DNA from: Mesobacillus maritimus
GTDB taxonomy: Bacteria; Bacillota; Bacilli; Bacillales; Cytobacillaceae
Assembly: GCF_023715205.1 (NCBI RefSeq)
Contig: NZ_JAMBNR010000014.1
Coordinates: 62,001 to 126,000 of the forward strand
Direction: 5' to 3'
DNA length: 64,000 nucleotides
The number at the start of each line of letters is the position of its first letter. Positions within the stretch are counted from its first letter, which is position 1. The notes below the pieces were generated by a model. The model was not told the origin of the DNA. It saw nothing but the letters and a program-made list of their open reading frames with translations, and ran no database searches. A program made the position numbers and the translations under genes. This document shows positions 9,702 to 18,495 of the stretch, one piece after another.

Positions 9702-10024
9702 AAAATTATCCTCCTAAGATCAAAATACGCCGTTCTGATCACAAATTTGGATTCTAAAAAGTTGAAGAACGCTTGGGGATTCCCCCAAACGGGTTTGGGA
9801 TTATCTAAACTATCTATTTGAGATTTATATTCGCTCCTTATCGAATGTTTATGGCTAAGGGGCTGTCATTCGACATTTGCAAATGTTTCCTTTTGAAAAG
9901 CTATTTACTCACTAGCACGTTAGTTAGTATACTGAGTATATTCCGAAATAAAAAGTACGCACTTGTATCCTATATAGTGCTAAAAAGTATACTATTGGAT
10001 AAAATAAGAGGGGAGGTGAAGTGA

Positions 10025-10390
10025 ATGCCGAATTTAGGAGAGAAAACTTTCAACTGTGAAAAAGAATTAACACTTTCAGTGATTGGTGGTAAATGGAAAT
10101 TGTTGATTTTATGGCATCTAGGCAAAGAAGGAACAAAACGATTTGGTGAATTAAAATCCCTTATGCCGGGTATTACCCAAAGAATGCTTGTTAATCAATT
10201 ACGCGAACTTGAAGATCATTTAATAGTACATCGTGAAGTTTACCCTGTAGTTCCGCCGAAAGTTGAATATTCACTGACTGAGCATGGAAAAAGACTTTTA
10301 CCGATTATAGAGGCTATGTATGAATGGGGAAAAGATTATATTGAGAATGTATTGGAAAAGGAATCTGAGGATCGATCAGCTGTTAAGTAG
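10025..10390 (+). CDS. HxlR-family winged-helix transcriptional regulator
   Basis: 121 aa with the HxlR signature: [19 protein letters not shown], then the recognition-helix region [15 protein letters not shown] and the wing [14 protein letters not shown] single Cys near residue 11 sits where YodB/HypR-type members carry their redox-sensing Cys, so thiol- or quinone-stress sensing is possible (inference). GGGGAGGTGAAGTGA precedes the ATG. No target gene is adjacent. Upstream DNA (9920-10000) has repeated AGTATAC motifs that could be an autoregulatory operator. Confidence 0.85.
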   Translation: MPNLGEKTFNCEKELTLSVIGGKWKLLILWHLGKEGTKRFGELKSLMPGITQRMLVNQLRELEDHLIVHREVYPVVPPKVEYSLTEHGKRLLPIIEAMYEWGKDYIENVLEKESEDRSAVK

Positions 10391-10447
10391 AAAAAAGTTT
10401 CTTTTCATCCTGTACGACAATCATAACTTGGGTGTGAAAAGGAAACA

Positions 10448-10491
10448 GTGACAGCCGGCTTTTCTTCTTCAACTGAAGGGCAGGTTGAAAA
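10448..10491 (+). repeat. Cassette-type intergenic repeat, copy 0 (partial)
   Basis: Reads GACAGCCGGCTTTTCTT and then AAGGGCAGGTTGAAAAT, matching the hairpin right arm and tail of the repeat family seen at 21.1, 47.4 and 57.7 kb. The left half is degenerate. Confidence 0.5.
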
Positions 10492-10518
10492 TCTTCCTGT
10501 GTAATATATTGAAGTGAA

Positions 10519-10549
10519 AAATCAGCTGTTTAATTGCAGTTGATTTTTT
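10519..10549 (+). terminator. Terminator downstream of the HxlR gene
   Basis: AATCAGCTG pairs with CAGTTGATT (one G-T pair) around eight bases and is followed by TTTTTT. Confidence 0.65.
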
Positions 10550-10621
10550 ATTGCATTAAACATACGATACAACCACTGTTGATTCTCTCCTATGAGGCGT
10601 TCAAATGTATCAGTGACAAAC

Positions 10622-10669
10622 AAAAACCCAGCCATTAACTTTAAAGTACTTGAACTGGGTATTTGTTTT
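10622..10669 (-). terminator. Terminator of the adhB-like gene
   Basis: On the minus strand ACCCAG and CTGGGT arms are followed by TTTTTGTTTG just after the stop of the dehydrogenase gene. The loop is long (about 22 bases). Confidence 0.6.
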
Positions 10670-10670
10670 A

Positions 10671-11807
10671 TTATGGTTTTAACACAACTTTAATACAGTC
10701 TTCCATTTTTGTATCAAAAACTTCATAACCATGCTTGGCCTGATCTAATGGAAGAACATGGGTGACAACGTCACTAGGGTCGACTTTGCCAGAAGAAAAT
10801 AAATCGTATAGGAAAGGCATATAAGGAATAACTGGGGCCTGACCTGATTTAATGTCGACATTTCGCTGGAATATATCACCTAATGGGAAACCGTTATAGC
10901 GGCCGCCGTATACGCCGGTAATTTGAATGGTACCGCCTTTCCGGACTGCCTGACTGGCGATTACAATGGCTCCCATTGCTCCGCCATGAAGCTTTAGGCC
11001 GCTTGCCAGAAACTCCATGGGTGTCCACTTGCCATCCATTCCTACTGCATCAATAACAATATCGGCTCCGCCTTTGGTGATTTCTTTCAGGTATTGACCC
11101 GTGTTTTCATGCTGTTCAAAATTGACAATTTCAACCTTGTTTGTGCGTTTCGCATGCTGTAAACGGTAATCAATATAATCAACAGCAATAACCCGCTTAG
11201 CGCCTTTATACCAGGCAAATTTTTGTGCCAGTAAGCCCACTGGGCCACAGCCTAGTATAATGACAGTATCACCCTCCTTCACCCCCGCATGGTCAACAGA
11301 CCAGTAGGCGGTTGAAGCAGCATCAGCCATTAGTACAAGTTTCTCATCTTCTACTTCACAGTTTTCCGGAATCTTAAATGGGGTGAAATTCCCGTAAGGG
11401 ACCCTCATATATTCGGCCTGTCCGCCAGCATAACCACCTGTGGTTTCTGAATATCCAAAAAACCCACCCATGTCGCCATGAGGATTGGAGTTGTCGCATT
11501 GGCTTGTCAGCTCATGCTGACAATACCAGCAGGAGCCACAGCTCACATTAAAAGGAATGATTACGCGATCCCCTTTTTTCAGGTTTCTTACATCTGGTCC
11601 AACTTCCTCCACTACTCCCATCGGCTCGTGTCCAATAACGAAGTCTGTTGGCATATTGGGAATCATTCCGTGAATTAAATGCAGGTCAGAACCGCAAATA
11701 GCAGAGGATGTAATTTTTACGATAATATCATCAGAGTTCTTAATTGAAGGATCCTTTACCTCTCTTACTTCTACATTTTTTATCCCTTGGTAAGTAACAG
11801 CTTTCAT
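10671..11807 (-). CDS. adhB: Zinc-dependent alcohol dehydrogenase, AdhB-like
   Basis: A 378-aa medium-chain dehydrogenase. The catalytic zinc site shows in AICGSDLHL and IGHEPMGVVEEVG, the structural zinc cysteines in SCGSCWYCQHELTSQC, and the Rossmann motif in ILGCGPVGL. It resembles glutathione-independent formaldehyde dehydrogenase-like enzymes. In B. subtilis adhB sits among yraD-yraG, CotF-like spore-coat genes. The same association holds here, with two coat genes immediately upstream on the same strand. AAAAGGAGGGATATGAG precedes the ATG. A sporulation-specific role in the mother cell is inferred from that context. Confidence 0.85.
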   Translation of the reverse strand: MKAVTYQGIKNVEVREVKDPSIKNSDDIIVKITSSAICGSDLHLIHGMIPNMPTDFVIGHEPMGVVEEVGPDVRNLKKGDRVIIPFNVSCGSCWYCQHELTSQCDNSNPHGDMGGFFGYSETTGGYAGGQAEYMRVPYGNFTPFKIPENCEVEDEKLVLMADAASTAYWSVDHAGVKEGDTVIILGCGPVGLLAQKFAWYKGAKRVIAVDYIDYRLQHAKRTNKVEIVNFEQHENTGQYLKEITKGGADIVIDAVGMDGKWTPMEFLASGLKLHGGAMGAIVIASQAVRKGGTIQITGVYGGRYNGFPLGDIFQRNVDIKSGQAPVIPYMPFLYDLFSSGKVDPSDVVTHVLPLDQAKHGYEVFDTKMEDCIKVVLKP

Positions 11808-11822
11808 CTCATATCCCTCCTT

Positions 11823-12182
11823 TTATTGATTTGGTGTTGCAAACATTCCGCCCCGGTCCGTATCGTTAGGGAAGAGAGTCATCTGCCCAATTTGAACTGC
11901 TGTCTCTGCCCCTTTTAGGTCAATAGGGACCTGATCTTTAAAGTTATATGGATGAAGCCATTTATTTTTTATCATGAGCTCGGAAATCTCTCCATGCAAG
12001 TCGATGGCGGCTTCCAGTTGTTTCGTTAATACTCTTCTTAGTTCAGGACTTGCTGTTTCTGTAATAGCAAATCCGTAATTGCGTATCCCATTTTTTACAG
12101 ATAATAAAAAATCCATAGCAAATGTTGAATCTGCTAAATTTGGCATGCCCTCTGAATTTCTTGGATCAAGGTAATCCTGCAT
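11823..12182 (-). CDS. Spore coat protein, CotF family (YraF-like)
   Basis: A 119-aa protein with the Coat F domain pattern: MDFLLSVKNGIRNYGFAITE, then PELRRVLTKQLEAAIDLH and a Trp/Tyr-rich WLHPYNF segment. The fold is ferritin-like helical; the role is structural in the spore coat. AGGTGAAATAA precedes the ATG. It lies 15 bases upstream of adhB and 15 bases downstream of the smaller coat-like gene, so all three form an operon. Confidence 0.82.
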   Translation of the reverse strand: MQDYLDPRNSEGMPNLADSTFAMDFLLSVKNGIRNYGFAITETASPELRRVLTKQLEAAIDLHGEISELMIKNKWLHPYNFKDQVPIDLKGAETAVQIGQMTLFPNDTDRGGMFATPNQ

Positions 12183-12197
12183 TTATTTCACCTCCAC

Positions 12198-12407
12198 TTA
12201 ATGTATTACATCGCTTTGCTTATAAAAAGGCAGCAGTTCATTGATATCTTGAATGTTTTGCTTCACATCTTTTTCCATAAGCTGTTTAAGCTCATTATTG
12301 AAGCAAATTCCCGTCATCAATTTCGATCTAAGCAAACAAACGGTTTTAAAGTTCAGGATTTCATGTGTTTCCAATGTTTCATGCAGCGCTAACTTTTCCT
12401 GGTCCAC
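12198..12407 (-). CDS. Small CotF-like protein (YraG/YraE type)
   Basis: 69 aa, starting at GTG after GGAGGTGAGTAT. It carries HETLETHEILNFKTVCLLRSKLM, the same motif (HETL-x-HE-L-F) as the plus-strand gene at 12568. It looks like the first helical hairpin of a CotF domain and is probably a partner of the 119-aa protein in the coat. First gene of the minus-strand operon. Confidence 0.7.
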   Translation of the reverse strand: MDQEKLALHETLETHEILNFKTVCLLRSKLMTGICFNNELKQLMEKDVKQNIQDINELLPFYKQSDVIH

Positions 12408-12567
12408 ATACTCACCTCCATTAACTTGACAAATGTATTATGGCGAAAACCTCTTTCATCTATGCAATGTTTTAACTATCCATGAATCCAAGAAAAGTGA
12501 TGAATATAGAGCCAACCTATTTGAAAACATAAGAGGGTAAAATACCAAAATAAATGGAGTGACGAAA

Positions 12568-12771
12568 ATGGTAAAGTATTTAGGATTGCACGAGACTCTT
12601 GACGTACATGAATTATTGACCTTTAAAAACATATGCTTGACCAAATCATCTACGATGAGCGCATTGGCACAGGACGAGGAATTGAAAACCATACTTGCAA
12701 CTGATGTTACGGCTGGACAAACCCATATTGCGCAATTGCAAACATTTATAACGAATCGGGAGGCAGAATAA
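12568..12771 (+). CDS. Small CotF-like protein (YraD/YraG type)
   Basis: 67 aa beginning MVKYLGLHETLDVHELL. A GTG three codons upstream is possible, but GGAGTG seven bases before the ATG decides the start. It is a paralogue of the minus-strand gene at 12198-12407 and overlaps the next gene by one base (TAATG). It is part of a mirrored duplicate of the coat pair. Confidence 0.7.
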   Translation: MVKYLGLHETLDVHELLTFKNICLTKSSTMSALAQDEELKTILATDVTAGQTHIAQLQTFITNREAE

Positions 12772-13079
12772 TGAACCAATTTGTTCAAAATATGGTGGGG
12801 ATGGGCGGAATGACCGATCAGGTGATCGCAACGGACTTTTTAATGTCGACAAAGGCTGGAGTCAGAAACTATACCATTGCTATCACAGAATCGGCTACTC
12901 CAGAATTGCGTACAGCGTTAAGAGAACAATTGCGCGCTGCCATTCAAACTCACGAAAACATCACTAATTATATGATTGCAAAAGGATATTACCATCCACA
13001 TGAATTGAAGGAACAGCTGCAGGTTGATTTAACTGCTTCCAACACCGCCCTTAACATCGCACAACAATCAAACAGTTAA
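12771..13079 (+). CDS. Spore coat protein, CotF family
   Basis: 102 aa with the same Coat F motifs as 11823-12182: TDFLMSTKAGVRNYTIAITE, then PELRTALREQLRAAIQTHENI and GYYHPHEL. Its ATG overlaps the stop of the preceding small gene, so the two are translated together. Lengths and motifs indicate that both coat pairs are intact. Confidence 0.82.
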   Translation: MNQFVQNMVGMGGMTDQVIATDFLMSTKAGVRNYTIAITESATPELRTALREQLRAAIQTHENITNYMIAKGYYHPHELKEQLQVDLTASNTALNIAQQSNS

Positions 13080-13124
13080 ATAAGAATTAAGGGGTTAGGC
13101 TAACAAAAGCTAGGAGTTAACAGT

Positions 13125-13164
13125 AAAAAAGGCAATCCCCAACTTAAATATGGGGTTTGCCTTC
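13125..13164. terminator. Strong terminator after the coat genes
   Basis: AAGGCAATCCCCA pairs with TGGGGTTTGCCTT around a nine-base loop, with A-run and T-rich flanks. It works in both directions. Confidence 0.75.
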
Positions 13165-13179
13165 ATTATAAGACATTCT

Positions 13180-13357
13180 TTTTTCATGAAATTTTTCATA
13201 TCATCTGGCATTCAAAAAGGGGAGCAGGTCATATTTATTGAGAATGAAAAAATTTTTTCTAAGCTATTAAAGAGTTTTCTAAGATCCTCACAAAAAATAA
13301 TTGGCTACGTCCAATTCATCAATAATTTTGATTATTACTTCAGCGGTGGTCGATAGA
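13180..13357 (+). pseudogene. Possible fragment of a MEDS-type sensory domain
   Basis: The frame reads FISSGIQKGEQVIFIENEK and IIGYVQFINNFDYYFSGG. This fits the start of the MEDS/DcmR sensory domain (a gene that requests an enzyme-like fold and keeps IIEND and FVNNFNFY motifs). It is only about 60 residues, without ribosome site or the rest of the domain. Confidence 0.4.
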
Positions 13358-13367
13358 ATTTTACAAT

Positions 13368-13400
13368 GAAAAAGACATTCTGTTTTAAAGAATGCCTTTG
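13368..13400 (-). terminator. Terminator of the Rrf2 regulator gene
   Basis: On the minus strand CATTCT and AGAATG arms surround a short A-rich loop, with CTTTTT after the stem, immediately beyond the stop codon. Confidence 0.65.
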
Positions 13401-13877
13401 TTATAATTGATTTATTTCCAATTTCTCTTTTCCGGCAATATCCTGCACGATATCCTTAATGCTTACATTTCCTAATACCTTTTCCATAGCCAATTGAGCT
13501 GCTGACAATACAGGGGCGATGGAATCCTGAATATTCCTTCCCACAGGGCAATCTGGGTGCGGATTTTCATGCACGCTGAATAATTCTTTTTCCTGGACAA
13601 CGTCGACGGCCCTATAAACATCAAGCAATGTTATATGTGAGGGGTCCTTTGCCAGTTTTGCCCCTGCAATGCCAGGCTGGACTTGAAGCAATCCTGCCTT
13701 TTTTAGCATCCCCATTATTTTCCTTATTAAGGTAGGGTTGGTGTTTACGCTTCCTGCTAAAAATTCCGAAGAGCTTACCCCATCCTTATTTAAATCAATC
13801 AGAGCTAATATATGAACACCAACGGTAAATCGGCTGCTAATAGATATTTCAATCACCTGCCTTATTTTTGATAACAA
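13401..13877 (-). CDS. Rrf2-family transcriptional regulator (YwnA-like)
   Basis: About 150 aa with the Rrf2 winged helix: SSRFTVGVHILALIDL, then TNPTLIRKIMGMLKKAGLL and the wing GIAGAKLAKDPSHITLLDVYRAV. One Cys (HPDCPVG) lies in the effector region, so Fe-S binding with three Cys is unlikely. A thiol-redox mechanism as in HypR-type Rrf2 proteins is possible. The start is uncertain: TTG at 13877, an internal GTG, or a rare ATA/ATC just after AGGTGATTGAA. It is divergent from the oxidoreductase gene it probably controls. Confidence 0.82.
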   Translation of the reverse strand: MLSKIRQVIEISISSRFTVGVHILALIDLNKDGVSSSEFLAGSVNTNPTLIRKIMGMLKKAGLLQVQPGIAGAKLAKDPSHITLLDVYRAVDVVQEKELFSVHENPHPDCPVGRNIQDSIAPVLSAAQLAMEKVLGNVSIKDIVQDIAGKEKLEINQL

Positions 13878-13918
13878 GATATATCATCCAAGCTGTATTA
13901 TTTAATTTGGTTACCAGG

Positions 13919-13924
13919 TATTAT
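13919..13924 (-). promoter_or_regulatory. -10 element of the Rrf2 gene
   Basis: The minus strand has TATAAT here. It is followed within the transcribed leader by ACCTGGTAACC, which shares CAGGTATT with the operator of the divergent gene. The -35 element is poor. Confidence 0.35.
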
Positions 13925-13966
13925 ACAGCAAAATACGTAGAAAATAAAAAAGGTTTATCAAATTTG

Positions 13967-13995
13967 TTGACAAAACTACATCAAGTATCTATGAT
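13967..13995 (+). promoter_or_regulatory. SigA promoter of the SDR gene
   Basis: TTGACA and TATGAT are separated by exactly 17 bases, close to consensus, about 70 bases before the ATG at 14067. Confidence 0.75.
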
Positions 13996-14009
13996 GAATA
14001 CAGGTATTC
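13996..14009 (+). promoter_or_regulatory. Candidate Rrf2 operator
   Basis: GAATACAGGTATTC is a near-perfect palindrome that begins directly after the -10 box, overlapping the expected transcription start. A regulator bound here would block transcription. A related CAGGTATT lies at 13914-13921 in the Rrf2 promoter, suggesting shared control. Confidence 0.55.
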
Positions 14010-14066
14010 AAAATTAATACAAGTTAGGAATGGAATTTTTTTAAATATAATTTGGAGGAACAACCA

Positions 14067-14930
14067 ATGAAAATTTTAGTTACGGGAGCAACAGGAAAGC
14101 TTGGAACAAAAGTGGTGGAAGCATTACTGAAAACTGTCCCATCTGAACAATTAGCTGTCAGTGTTCGTAACCCAGAGAAGGCAGAAGCTATGAAGGATCG
14201 TGGAGTAGAAGTCCGTCAAGGAGATTTTGATCGTCCGGAAACATTGGAGGCGGCTTTTGCAGGAATTGACCGACTTTTAATTATTTCAGCAGACGGTGAT
14301 AATGAAACAAGAATTCGCCAGCATAGCAATGCAGTGGCTGCCGCAGAACGTGCGGGAGTGAAATATATTGCCTATACCAGCATCGCAAACGCACAGGAAA
14401 GCAATAACTTCCTGGCGCCGACACATAAGGCAACAGAAGAAGCAATCCTTAATACAGGCATACCTTATTCCTTCCTCCGCAACAACTGGTACTTGGAGAA
14501 TGAAATCCCAAGTATTCAGGGGGTAATGGCAGGAGCACCGTGGGTGACTTCTGCAGGAGGCGGAAAAGTTGGCTGGGCTCTGCAGCAGGATTATGCAGAT
14601 GCTGCTGCGGCAGTTCTATCCAGCAGCGGGCATGAAAACACAATCTACGAGCTCTCCGGCAAGCTGTTGACCCAGGAGGAATTTGCATCCGCTCTTGGAA
14701 ATGTATTGGGCAAAGAAGTGCAAGTACAACAAGTCAACGACGCTGCCTACGCTAAAATTATGAAAGATGCCGGCCTGCCGGAATTCCTCATTCCTATGCT
14801 TGTCTCCATCCAAAAAGACATTCGTGAAGGTACACTGGAAATCGAAAACAGTGATTTCGAGAAACTTCTTGGCCGTCCAGCGACATCAATTAGTGAGGGA
14901 TTGGCTCAAATCGTAAAAACTATTTCTTAA
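14067..14930 (+). CDS. NmrA-like NAD(P)-binding oxidoreductase (quinone reductase QorB/YtfG type)
   Basis: 287 aa starting MKILVTGATGKLGTKVVEA, a Rossmann GATGxLG motif, followed by VSVRNPEKAEAM (NADP-preferring loop), YTSIANAQ and the substrate-side motif YSFLRNNWYLEN. TTGGAGGAAC sets the ATG at 14067. The family reduces quinones or azo compounds with NADPH. A divergent Rrf2 regulator and an operator at the start site suggest induction by electrophile or oxidative stress (inference). Confidence 0.85.
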   Translation: MKILVTGATGKLGTKVVEALLKTVPSEQLAVSVRNPEKAEAMKDRGVEVRQGDFDRPETLEAAFAGIDRLLIISADGDNETRIRQHSNAVAAAERAGVKYIAYTSIANAQESNNFLAPTHKATEEAILNTGIPYSFLRNNWYLENEIPSIQGVMAGAPWVTSAGGGKVGWALQQDYADAAAAVLSSSGHENTIYELSGKLLTQEEFASALGNVLGKEVQVQQVNDAAYAKIMKDAGLPEFLIPMLVSIQKDIREGTLEIENSDFEKLLGRPATSISEGLAQIVKTIS

Positions 14931-14946
14931 AACAGTTCATTTTAAT

Positions 14947-14980
14947 AAAACCGGCTTTCTTTCATAGGAAGGCCGGTATT
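14947..14980 (+). terminator. Terminator of the SDR gene
   Basis: ACCGGCTTTC and GGAAGGCCGGT arms close a short loop and are followed by a T/A-rich stretch. Confidence 0.65.
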
Positions 14981-15010
14981 ATTAGGAAGCAGAACATTCG
15001 CCCTCTGATT

Positions 15011-15337
15011 TTATGTTGTTAGCGGTTCAAGCTCTATACTGCAGTCTACTTTGATTTTTGCACTCTTCCAGAATGTTAGCCACTCTTCCGCTGACATGGA
15101 CTTTGAAGCCGGTGTCAACGTCTGCCGCCCAATTTCAAGGGGGTCCACTCCTAACTCCTGAAATGTATTCAGCAAACTAACTGTGCCCTCTTCCAAATAA
15201 TCTTTTATCTCGTCTGTCAACTCGTAAAAATCGGCCTGCGAGTTCAGGTCTTTGGATCCCCGGTATTCATCAATTCTTCCCTGATACTGAATTTTTAAAA
15301 CAACAGTATGATCCTTCAAATTTACGTGTTTCTTCAC
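15011..15337 (-). pseudogene. C-terminal fragment of a Ger(x)C germination lipoprotein
   Basis: 108 codons with the last-domain features of GerAC/GerKC proteins: VLKIQYQGRIDEYRG, a long helix ending GVDPLEIGRQ, then EEWLTFWKSAKIKVD. The equivalent region of the intact gene at 39.1-40.2 kb reads DILGFG...WKKDWSKKFSDADITVKVD. Signal peptide, lipobox Cys and the first two domains are missing from this strand; they occur on the opposite strand just to the right. Confidence 0.7.
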
Positions 15338-15360
15338 TAAGAGAAGGAAAGGAGCTTAAC

Positions 15361-15591
15361 GGGTGGACGAACCTGCAGCTTTGGTCCGGTGCGCTCACTT
15401 ATTTGCTCATTCCATCGCTCCTCCTTGCTGCGGTGTGCCGTAAAAGAACAGGCATGCCATATTCAGATCCCTATATGCCGTTATTTAATATAGAAAATAA
15501 TAGCTTCAGCTATGAGGGAACTGGATTTTTCAGGAACGGAAAGCTAGAAGGGCAGACGGAAAAGAACAAGATCAATTTTTCCTGCTTCTAA
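15361..15591 (+). pseudogene. Fused scraps: end of a GerB-type permease joined to the middle domain of Ger(x)C
   Basis: One open frame first encodes LWSGALTYLLIPSLLLAAVC, the last membrane helix of a GerAB permease. It then switches to DPYMPLFNIENNSFSYEGTG and FFRNGKLEG, the middle domain of a Ger(x)C protein. In living operons these parts belong to different genes. The orientation is opposite to the rest of this ger locus. Confidence 0.6.
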
Positions 15592-15990
15592 GCAAGTCCA
15601 AATTTCTTAAAAACGTCGTTATTGAACCATTGGATGTATCCCTGGGGGAGGTTCATGCAATGGCAAAAGGCGAAAAGCCCGTTAAAAAACAAAGGCAGCG
15701 GTTTGGGCAGCTCCGGATGCTGTTTATTGATGAACAGATTGCAAAAACTGGAATTATAAACTTGTTGGACACGCTCCTAACCGATCCGGAAGTTTCCCCA
15801 CGGCTTTTTCTCGTATTGTTCAAGGGGGATTTCGAGGCGTACGCCAAAAATCAGATGCAAAAGCAAAAAGACCTGGATTACTATCTTTACAGGATGTTTA
15901 AACATTACGAAAAAGAGAACCAAGGAGAGATTACGGTCACTAATATTCATGAGTTTATTGAAAAAACGTATACTTATTTCCCTGTAATAT
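15552..15990 (+). pseudogene. N-terminal domain of a Ger(x)C protein, displaced
   Basis: Reads GKEQDQFFLLLSKSKFL, then FGQLRMLFIDEQIAKTGI, LLDTLLTDPEVSPRLFLVL and VTNIHEFIEKTY. It lines up with the first half of the intact GerC at 39-40 kb (VIVIGERLARNGISNILDVYSREPELP). It should precede the middle domain but here follows it, and the frame runs on into permease sequence after about 15990. Confidence 0.6.
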
Positions 15991-16288
15991 TTCAAATTAA
16001 ATTGCCTTCATTGAGATATTTATCCACTGCAAATGGTATTTCGGTTTTCTTGTATATTGTATTATTTATTACTTGGGAAAAATCAGTTTTCCGGTTCTCA
16101 ATATGATCCGATACCCTCAGACACCTGTCTTTGAAAGAATAGAAATTGTGATGATATCCATGCAAATGTTCCAATATGTTTTCCTGGCATCCTTTTTGCT
16201 GCTCAGCTTATATGGCGCCATTCGGATTTCTGCACGCTCAGTACATAAAGAGACATCCCGGAAGGACAAAAAAGCTTACTCCATATAA
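15991..16288 (+). pseudogene. GerB-type permease helices 8-9, displaced and frameshifted
   Basis: LPSLRYLSTANGISVFLYIV continues after a frame change near 16075 as GKISFPVLNMIRYPQTPVFE and a following membrane helix. The intact permease at 40.2-41.3 kb has RLWYPFFEMARYISLMRFIQ at the same place. It abuts, in opposite orientation, the C-terminal end of the minus-strand permease half at 16276. Confidence 0.6.
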
Positions 16289-16950
16289 ACCTTTGTCTTC
16301 TGTCTGGGATTAATCCATGGCAATGCGAGAATTATATACTCCGGCCCTGATAAAGATGACCAGATCATTAACATCCCTTTCCAGGCGGGCTCTTCCCGAC
16401 CAGCAGCAGGAATAAGCGGATATAAATCACGCACATCAGCTTCTGGAGGAATGAAATATGGAATGTACAGCAAGATCATTCAAAACGTACAAAAAAATGC
16501 GATAATACCGAAACGCAGAGTTTTTTCCATCCCCTGACTGGCTATATAAGTGCATATAAGCATTATGAACAGAAACAGCCATGAGGGCTGCATGGATGGA
16601 AAAATAAATTGATGGACGATTTCAGCGTATCCAAGAACAATAAAGCAGAGTTTGATTAAAATGACGGCAATTCCCGCAAAGGCGATGATGCGAAGATTAC
16701 GATGTCCAAACAGCTTGGCGAACCCATTGTAGCCTTGCTTTGAATCCATATAAGACAAGCTCTTTGATAAAATAAGCAAATTAAGTTGGGAAAGGATGCC
16801 TACTGCCAATATTCCAAATAATAAATACGACTGCTGCAACATCTTGGGCAGGAACAAGACAAAATAGAGCAGCTGGGATTGATGTACAAAAGCGATGATA
16901 AAGCCGTTTCCGAGCTCAGCTGTCTTGTCAAACAATTTATAATCCCCCAT
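16276..16950 (-). pseudogene. GerB-type spore germination permease, N-terminal two thirds with an in-frame stop
   Basis: Starts at ATG 16950, directly after the GerA stop, and shows the first helices of an amino-acid/polyamine-type germination permease (ELGNGFIIAFVHQSQLLYFV). An in-frame TGA at 16480-16482 interrupts it. The same frame then continues with ILLYIPYFIPPEADVRDLYP, a typical permease motif, until 16276, where the rest is missing from this strand. Confidence 0.75.
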
Positions 16951-18450
16951 TTACCCGTCTCCCCGGTTATATCTCGATTTAAAGAGAGCATCTGCCTGTT
17001 TTGGACGCTTTTTCATCCATGAAATTGGCGCCCGGAAAAAAAAATCCATCCAATCTCTCCAGTAGAGCGGTGCAATCGGAGCAAAATATGGCTGCTTCAG
17101 GCTTGTGAGGCCGTTAAGGTGGGCCAGCATGTGGATTAAGCCTAACACAATTCCTGGTATGCCAAGCAAGGAAGCTAAAATCAAATAGGCAAATTGAATG
17201 AGAGTGTTTGTTTTGCTTAATAAATAGTTGGGAACTAAAAAAGATGCAACGGCAGCTACCCCTACTAACACAATTAATATCTTGCTGACAAAACCAGCTT
17301 CGACGGCTGCCTGGCCAATCACAATACCAGCAATCGTCCCCAGGGTAGTGCTCGTTTTATTAGGCATCCTTAAACTCGCTTCCTTAATGATCTCCAATAC
17401 AACCAGCATTAACAGCCCCTCCCAGAAAGGACTAAAGGGCAGTTTGCTCCTGGATTCCAATAAAACAAATAAAATCTGAAGTGGAATGATGTGATAATGA
17501 TAGGTGGTTAAAGCCACATAGAGAGGAATCAACAAAATTGAAACCATGTAGCTGACATACCGGAGGCTGCGAAGGAAACTCGCAACAATCCATCGATGGA
17601 TATAGTCTTCCGGTGATTGAAATAGATGGAAAAATGTGATTGGAGCAATTAATGCAAACGGTGTATTCGCTACAAGAATGACAATTTTGCCGAGTCCGAG
17701 AGAATATGCACATTGATCCGGGCGGTCTGTCTGCTGAAACTGCGGAAAAACGGAATGAATATGATCCTCCATGAATGCGGCCAAATTGGACTGTTCAATA
17801 ATCATGTCGAAATTGATTTTAGATATTTTTTTACGGGCAATATCCACAATATCCGGATTGGCTATTCCCTCTACATACAGCATGACAACCTTCGTTTTAG
17901 TAAGGTACCCTGCAGAAAATTTTTCCGTCTTAAGTTCTGTCAGCGGAAGCCTCCTCCTAAGCAAGGTTATGTTTTGGTCGATCTGTTCCGTAAAGCTGTC
18001 CTTGGGACCATACAAAATGGTCTCCGATTGAGATTCTTCAACGCTTCTCGCTAAAGGATTTTCCAGCGGAACAGCCCATAGGTGCCCCTTATCGTCATAA
18101 ATAAGAACATGTCCCTGCATCATCAACTTCTGGGCATTATCAAGCGTGGTAACGGCGACAGTCTTTTCAGAGGAAAGGCAGGTATGGATCATTTATTCCG
18201 AACAATTTTTCACTGGCTGAATAATGGATTCATTTAATCTTTCCGGGTTGATCAACGTTTTGATGTAAACAATCGTGATTTTTCGGTTTCTGCTGATACT
18301 GTGTTCGATTAATTCTCCATCGTCCATATTTGAAATGATTACCTTAAGTGATTCAATCGATAAATCCTCATTTTTTTGAGAAAGCTCGTTGCCGTCTTTT
18401 TTTTCGTAGCGGATTTTTTTAATCCTCTTATTCCAAAACATATTCCTCAA
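16951..18450 (-). pseudogene. GerA-type germinant receptor subunit with an in-frame stop
   Basis: Two segments in one frame (18450-18193 and 18192-16951) make up a whole GerA/GerKA protein. The only break is a TAA at 18193-18195 followed by ATG. The second part has ETILYGPKDSFTEQIDQNI, the signature that matches ETVIRGPRDGFTETLRVNT in the intact copy, and the membrane segment with QPYFAPIAPLYWRDWMD. The protein would sit in the inner spore membrane as receptor subunit A. The operon is clearly dead. A second, intact receptor operon lies at 37.5-41.3 kb. Confidence 0.82.
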
Positions 18451-18495
18451 AACGCCTCATCCTTTTTACTCTTATTGTTGGTTAAAAGCCTCCAT

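Noticed and set aside
12408-12567. SigK promoter between the coat gene pairs
   Set aside because: Several CATA motifs exist, but none has an AC-type -35 at the right distance on either strand, so I do not list one.
15653-16174. Minus-strand frames across the ger scraps
   Set aside because: They are shadows of the plus-strand Ger(x)C and permease fragments, which have clear family motifs.
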